Shown piece by piece: positions 61,096 to 64,000 of a DNA stretch of 64,000 nucleotides. The stretch is taken from NCBI GenBank assembly GCA_046462535.1, contig JBKGVF010000010.1, positions 107,726 through 171,725 on the forward strand, written 5' to 3'. Position 1 is the stretch's first letter, and the number at the start of each line of letters is the position of its first letter. The stretch comes from JAAZCI01 sp046462535. GTDB taxonomy: Bacteria; Pseudomonadota; Gammaproteobacteria; Cardiobacteriales; Wohlfahrtiimonadaceae. Both the position numbers and the translations under genes were made by a program. The notes beneath the pieces were generated by a model that worked only from the letters and a program-made list of their open reading frames with translations, searched no databases and was not told the origin of the DNA.

Positions 61096-62582
61096 GAGAA
61101 GCGCTCCCGCACTCTCCGCTCAAGAGCTATCGCCGGTCGTAATAGATAAGGGGGTAGCTTAATCTCTAACGCATCCTCTATGGAGAGTGCTGCTAATGCC
61201 TCTTCTGTTTGAGGGGTCAAAAGATAGCGCTCTAACTGAAAAAAGAGCGCCATCATGCCAGGCTCACCAAATATAGTTCCCCCTTTATAATGGATCGCCC
61301 CATCCCCCTCCCGCTTAAAATAGAGGGTAGCAGCAAAGGAGGGCTCTTCAAGTGTTACTTTCTGACATGCTTCCCACTCTCTCACTACTCGGCAACTCCA
61401 ATGTTGCCCTTTCTTAATCACCTCTTCCAGCGCATCCGCTAACGCCTCTACCTCCTGATAAGTAGTATAGCGTCCTAATGAGATACGTATCGACTCATAA
61501 GCATGGCGCTCACTATAACCAAGCTCCGTTAAGATATATGAAGGGAGTCGCTCATCACTATTACATGCAGATCCGGTCGCAAGCGCAATATTAGGCAGTA
61601 GAGCTAATAACGTATCATGATGAATATTAGGGCAGTGAAGATTAAGAATAGAAGGAATTAGCAGCTCCTCACCTTCATCAGAATAGGGGGTATGATTGCG
61701 TCTCACCCCCAAAGGGGCAAGTCGCTCTAAAAGATATTCACCCCATAAGGTATGAGATTCATCTATCAGCTCCCGCTGCTCCTCTATTAAGGATAATGCC
61801 TTTGAGAAACCGATAATCTGCTCATTCATCATAGTTCCTGCTCGAATACCCAGCTGCCCTCCTCCCCCATCAATAAGTGGTTTTAAAGGGAGGCGGGGGA
61901 AGTTTCTACGATAGAGCACACCAATGCCCTTAGGCCCATAACATTTATGAGCACTTAAACTCATAAGATCCACCCCTCTTGCCCTAATGGGTAGATGGGG
62001 TGCTGCCTGTGTTGCATCAAGGTGGAGCGGAACACCTGCCTCTTTAGCAACCGCCGCAATCTCATCAACCGGCTGGCAATGACCACTCTCATTATTGACC
62101 CAGATAAGAGAGATCAATCCAGTCTCTTCCCGAATTGCCTCTTCTACCATCTCCGCTGTAATAAGTCCCGACTCATTAGGTGCTAGAAAGGTCACCTCAT
62201 ACCCCTCTTTCAGCAGTGCTTGCGCACTTTGTAAAGTCGCCTTATGCTCAATAGTAGATGTGATCAGATGCCGTTTACGCCCCCCTTTTAACACCCCTTT
62301 GATCGCTTGATTGATCGATTCTGTCGCGCCACTTGTAAAGATTAACTCATCCCTCTCCACACCAAGTATTGAAGCAATTTGAGCAATCGCCGCCTCAACC
62401 TTATCTTTAGCCTCATAACCAAAATGGTGGTGACTGCTCAAATTTCCCCAATGGAAACGTAACGCCTTCTCTATAGCAGAAATCACCTCCGGGGCAGGTG
62501 GAGTCGTTGCGGCATAATCGAAATAGAGTGGCTCACTCTCTACCGCCTCTTCTGCAATCCATCTCTCCACCAGCATCTCCAT
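61092..62582 (-). CDS. Cysteine desulfurase fused to a cysteine-less IscU-like domain
   Basis: 496 residues. Residues 1-390 are a NifS/IscS-type desulfurase: PLP lysine K213 in SLSAHKCYGPKG, active C340 in ATGSACNSDERLPS, and GATESIN near 86. Residues about 405-496 align in pattern with the scaffold IscU/NifU-N (the GTIFGEPGMMALFFQL and LPPYLLRPAIALERR segments), but the three scaffold Cys are replaced (about 415, E440, P483). So the cluster-building role of this domain seems lost. The gene follows an ABC ATPase gene by 17 bases. Not the usual isc operon member. Confidence 0.75.
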   Translation of the reverse strand: MEMLVERWIAEEAVESEPLYFDYAATTPPAPEVISAIEKALRFHWGNLSSHHHFGYEAKDKVEAAIAQIASILGVERDELIFTSGATESINQAIKGVLKGGRKRHLITSTIEHKATLQSAQALLKEGYEVTFLAPNESGLITAEMVEEAIREETGLISLIWVNNESGHCQPVDEIAAVAKEAGVPLHLDATQAAPHLPIRARGVDLMSLSAHKCYGPKGIGVLYRRNFPRLPLKPLIDGGGGQLGIRAGTMMNEQIIGFSKALSLIEEQRELIDESHTLWGEYLLERLAPLGVRRNHTPYSDEGEELLIPSILNLHCPNIHHDTLLALLPNIALATGSACNSDERLPSYILTELGYSERHAYESIRISLGRYTTYQEVEALADALEEVIKKGQHWSCRVVREWEACQKVTLEEPSFAATLYFKREGDGAIHYKGGTIFGEPGMMALFFQLERYLLTPQTEEALAALSIEDALEIKLPPYLLRPAIALERRVRERFS

Positions 62583-62599
62583 AATCGCTCCCCCTACCG

Positions 62600-63370
62600 T
62601 TAAAACTGTTTAATAAATTGTTTAAAGCGCTCTGATCTTGGCGAGGTAAAGATCGCCTCAGGCTCACCCTGCTCCTCAATACGCCCCTCATGTAAAAAGA
62701 TAATCTCATCTGAGATCTCTCGTGCAAACTCCATCTCATGGGTGACGATAATCATAGTCATCCCCTCCTCAGCTAGCTCCTTCATTACAGCAACTACCTC
62801 ATGAACTAATTCAGGATCTAAAGCTGAAGTCGGCTCATCAAAAAGCATTACTGATGGCTCCATTGCTAATGCTCGGGCAATTGCTACCCGCTGCTGCTGC
62901 CCACCTGATAAATTGATTGGGTAATCATCTCGACGCTCAGAGAGACCTACTTTCGCCAATAGCTTTTCGGCACGAGCAATTGCGGTAGACTTATCAAGTC
63001 CCAATACAGATCGAGGCGCCTCAATTAGGTTTTCTAGTACTGTCATATGGGACCAGAGATTGAAACTCTGAAATACCATCCCTAACTCCGTACGATGGCG
63101 CTGAAGCTGGCGCTGATCTGTAGGAACTAATTCTCCGCTCTCAGGATCCGGCTTTAATGAGAGCGCCTCTCCATTTAAGATGATCTCCCCTGAATCAGGT
63201 CGCTCTAAAAGATTAATACAGCGTAAAAAAGTACTCTTTCCTGAACCTGAAGAGCCTAAGATAGAGAGAACCTCACCCCGATTTAACGTTAAAGAGACCC
63301 CTTTTAGAATCTCCCGATCCCCAAATGATTTATGTATCTCGCGAACAATTAATGTTGGTTGCTCTGCCAC
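62600..63370 (-). CDS. Polar amino-acid ABC transporter ATP-binding protein (HisP/GlnQ type)
   Basis: 256 residues: Walker A LGSSGSGKSTFLR, Q-loop FQSFNLWSHMTVLENLIEAP, signature LSGGQQQRVAIARAL, Walker B VMLFDEPTSALDPE and switch His in VTHEMEF. It belongs to the HisP/ArtP/GlnQ/TcyC group. It has a GTG start with AAGGAG upstream. Its permease and binding protein are not in the window. The following gene is a cysteine desulfurase, so cystine uptake is one possible role (inference). Confidence 0.85.
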   Translation of the reverse strand: MAEQPTLIVREIHKSFGDREILKGVSLTLNRGEVLSILGSSGSGKSTFLRCINLLERPDSGEIILNGEALSLKPDPESGELVPTDQRQLQRHRTELGMVFQSFNLWSHMTVLENLIEAPRSVLGLDKSTAIARAEKLLAKVGLSERRDDYPINLSGGQQQRVAIARALAMEPSVMLFDEPTSALDPELVHEVVAVMKELAEEGMTMIIVTHEMEFAREISDEIIFLHEGRIEEQGEPEAIFTSPRSERFKQFIKQF

Positions 63371-63482
63371 TAGCTCTCCTTCATACTTCTACTAATATAT
63401 TATTCCACGCTTGATGGAATCTTTAACGGATAGGTAACGAATCGTGCCATTCTAGCAAGATTTGCCTCAAGATTCCTCCCCT

Positions 63483-63511
63483 TAAAGAGGAGAGAGACTT
63501 GGTGATATAAT
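63483..63511 (+). promoter_or_regulatory. Candidate extended -10 promoter of sfsA
   Basis: TATAAT at 63506-63511 preceded by TG-A, the same TGATATAATA decamer as the fumC promoter. The -35 is weak. The start of sfsA is 32 bases downstream. Confidence 0.5.
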
Positions 63512-63542
63512 ATCCCCCTTTACCGTAGCAATTGGAGTTATT

Positions 63543-64000
63543 ATGATTTTTACCCCACCCCTTACGAAAGCAACATTAAAACGGCGCTATAAACGCTTTC
63601 TTGCAGAGATTATTACTGAGACGGGAGAGGAGTTAACGATCCACTGCCCTAATACCGGATCAATGATGAATACCTTTGAAGAGGGGGGCGATATCTGGTA
63701 TTTACCAACTGATGATCCTAATCGAAAAACAGAGGGAACTTGGATTTTAGCGAAAACTCCACATGGGCGCACTGCCTGTGTTAATACCCATTACGCTAAT
63801 ACATTAGTAGAAGAAGCCATTAACGAAGGGATAATCAGAGAGCTAACAGGCTATTCAACAATACAGCGAGAGGTAAAGTATGGAGAGGAGAACTCTAGAA
63901 TTGATTTTCTCCTCACCGATCCTGAAAAAGGGGCCTGTTATGTTGAGGTAAAGAGTGTCACCTTAGGATTTAAAGAGAGTCAAATTGCCGCTTTTCCCGA
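63543..64000 (+). CDS. sfsA: SfsA DNA/RNA nuclease-like protein (5' part, cut by window edge)
   Basis: The first 152 residues of SfsA, running off the window end. YKRFLAEIITETGEELTIHCPNTGSM is the conserved N-terminus, and the RIDFLL and CYVEVKSVTL segments carry the PD-(D/E)xK-type catalytic residues. E. coli SfsA (about 234 residues) has been described as a sugar-fermentation stimulation protein and later as a nuclease-fold protein. TTGGAG lies before the ATG. Confidence 0.85.
   Translation, partial: MIFTPPLTKATLKRRYKRFLAEIITETGEELTIHCPNTGSMMNTFEEGGDIWYLPTDDPNRKTEGTWILAKTPHGRTACVNTHYANTLVEEAINEGIIRELTGYSTIQREVKYGEENSRIDFLLTDPEKGACYVEVKSVTLGFKESQIAAFP

Noticed and set aside
1..64000. CRISPR arrays, IS elements, integrases or prophage
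   Set aside because: No spaced direct repeats, transposase, integrase or phage structural proteins were seen; all long frames read as housekeeping or metabolic genes.

Overview
The window looks like chromosomal DNA of an AT-rich gammaproteobacterium. Housekeeping genes (smc, mutY, recJ, ruvC/ruvA, purB, fumC, folA, ppa, proA) are intact and densely packed. The gene set (PilS/PilR, Slt-type transglycosylase, RpfE-like gene beside recJ, PagL-like outer-membrane enzyme) fits a Gram-negative gammaproteobacterium. A member of the Cardiobacteriales (Ignatzschineria or Wohlfahrtiimonas type) is my best guess, but this is inference and no rRNA gene is present to test it. I see no insertion sequence, prophage, integron or CRISPR array.

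Layout. 1-4.9 kb: the tail of an unidentified gene, a hypothetical protein, an SLC13-type transporter with two RCK-C domains, a FrnE-like DsbA protein, a PagL-like lipid A deacylase and a lipoprotein. 4.9-10 kb (minus strand): tusA, rpfE-like and recJ, then pssA, a UDG-like gene and rimI, several with ATGA overlaps. 10-18 kb: folA, purB, DUF423, arsC-like, a GNAT/glycosyltransferase/thiN run, ppa, an ArsR regulator with two YeeE-type membrane proteins, and dtd. 18-30 kb: smc (TTG start), mutY, two SDR enzymes, an AroP-like permease, two glycine-zipper lipoproteins, a class II HDAC-like amidohydrolase, mtnN and a YeeZ-like gene. 30-38 kb: a TrpR/YerC-regulated ABC importer operon ending in SprT, then glpF-glpK and glpD. 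38-49 kb: ahpD, proA, grxD, upp, slt, a DUF2726 protein, pilS, pilR, a CinA-like gene and mutT. 49-57 kb: a trimethylamine monooxygenase, yebC-ruvC-ruvA without ruvB, an Fsr-like transporter, a membrane-anchored pentapeptide-repeat protein, pdxY and tRNA-Asn. 57-64 kb: uspA, a degenerate tRNA-like element, fumC, an HdeD-like protein, an acyl-CoA-dehydrogenase-like flavoprotein, a cysteine desulfurase fused to a cysteine-less IscU-like domain, an amino-acid ABC ATPase, and the start of sfsA.

How the genes work together. Several small modules stand out. Glycerol use is covered by glpF, glpK and glpD (facilitator, kinase, dehydrogenase). Sulfur handling is spread over tusA, the ArsR/YeeE operon and the desulfurase/ABC ATPase pair. 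An ABC importer of the TrpXYZ type is led by its own TrpR-family regulator, whose promoter carries two perfect inverted repeats over the -35 and -10. Trimethylamine oxidation is represented by one FMO gene.

The least ordinary items are the desulfurase/IscU-like fusion without scaffold cysteines, the YerC-led importer and its double palindrome, the tRNA-Gly-like relic beside the fumC promoter, the stacked inverted repeats in that promoter, the 658-residue pentapeptide membrane protein, and three enzymes whose catalytic motifs appear eroded (UDG-like, CinA C-terminal domain, DUF2726). I did not find a clear-cut new defence or mobile system.
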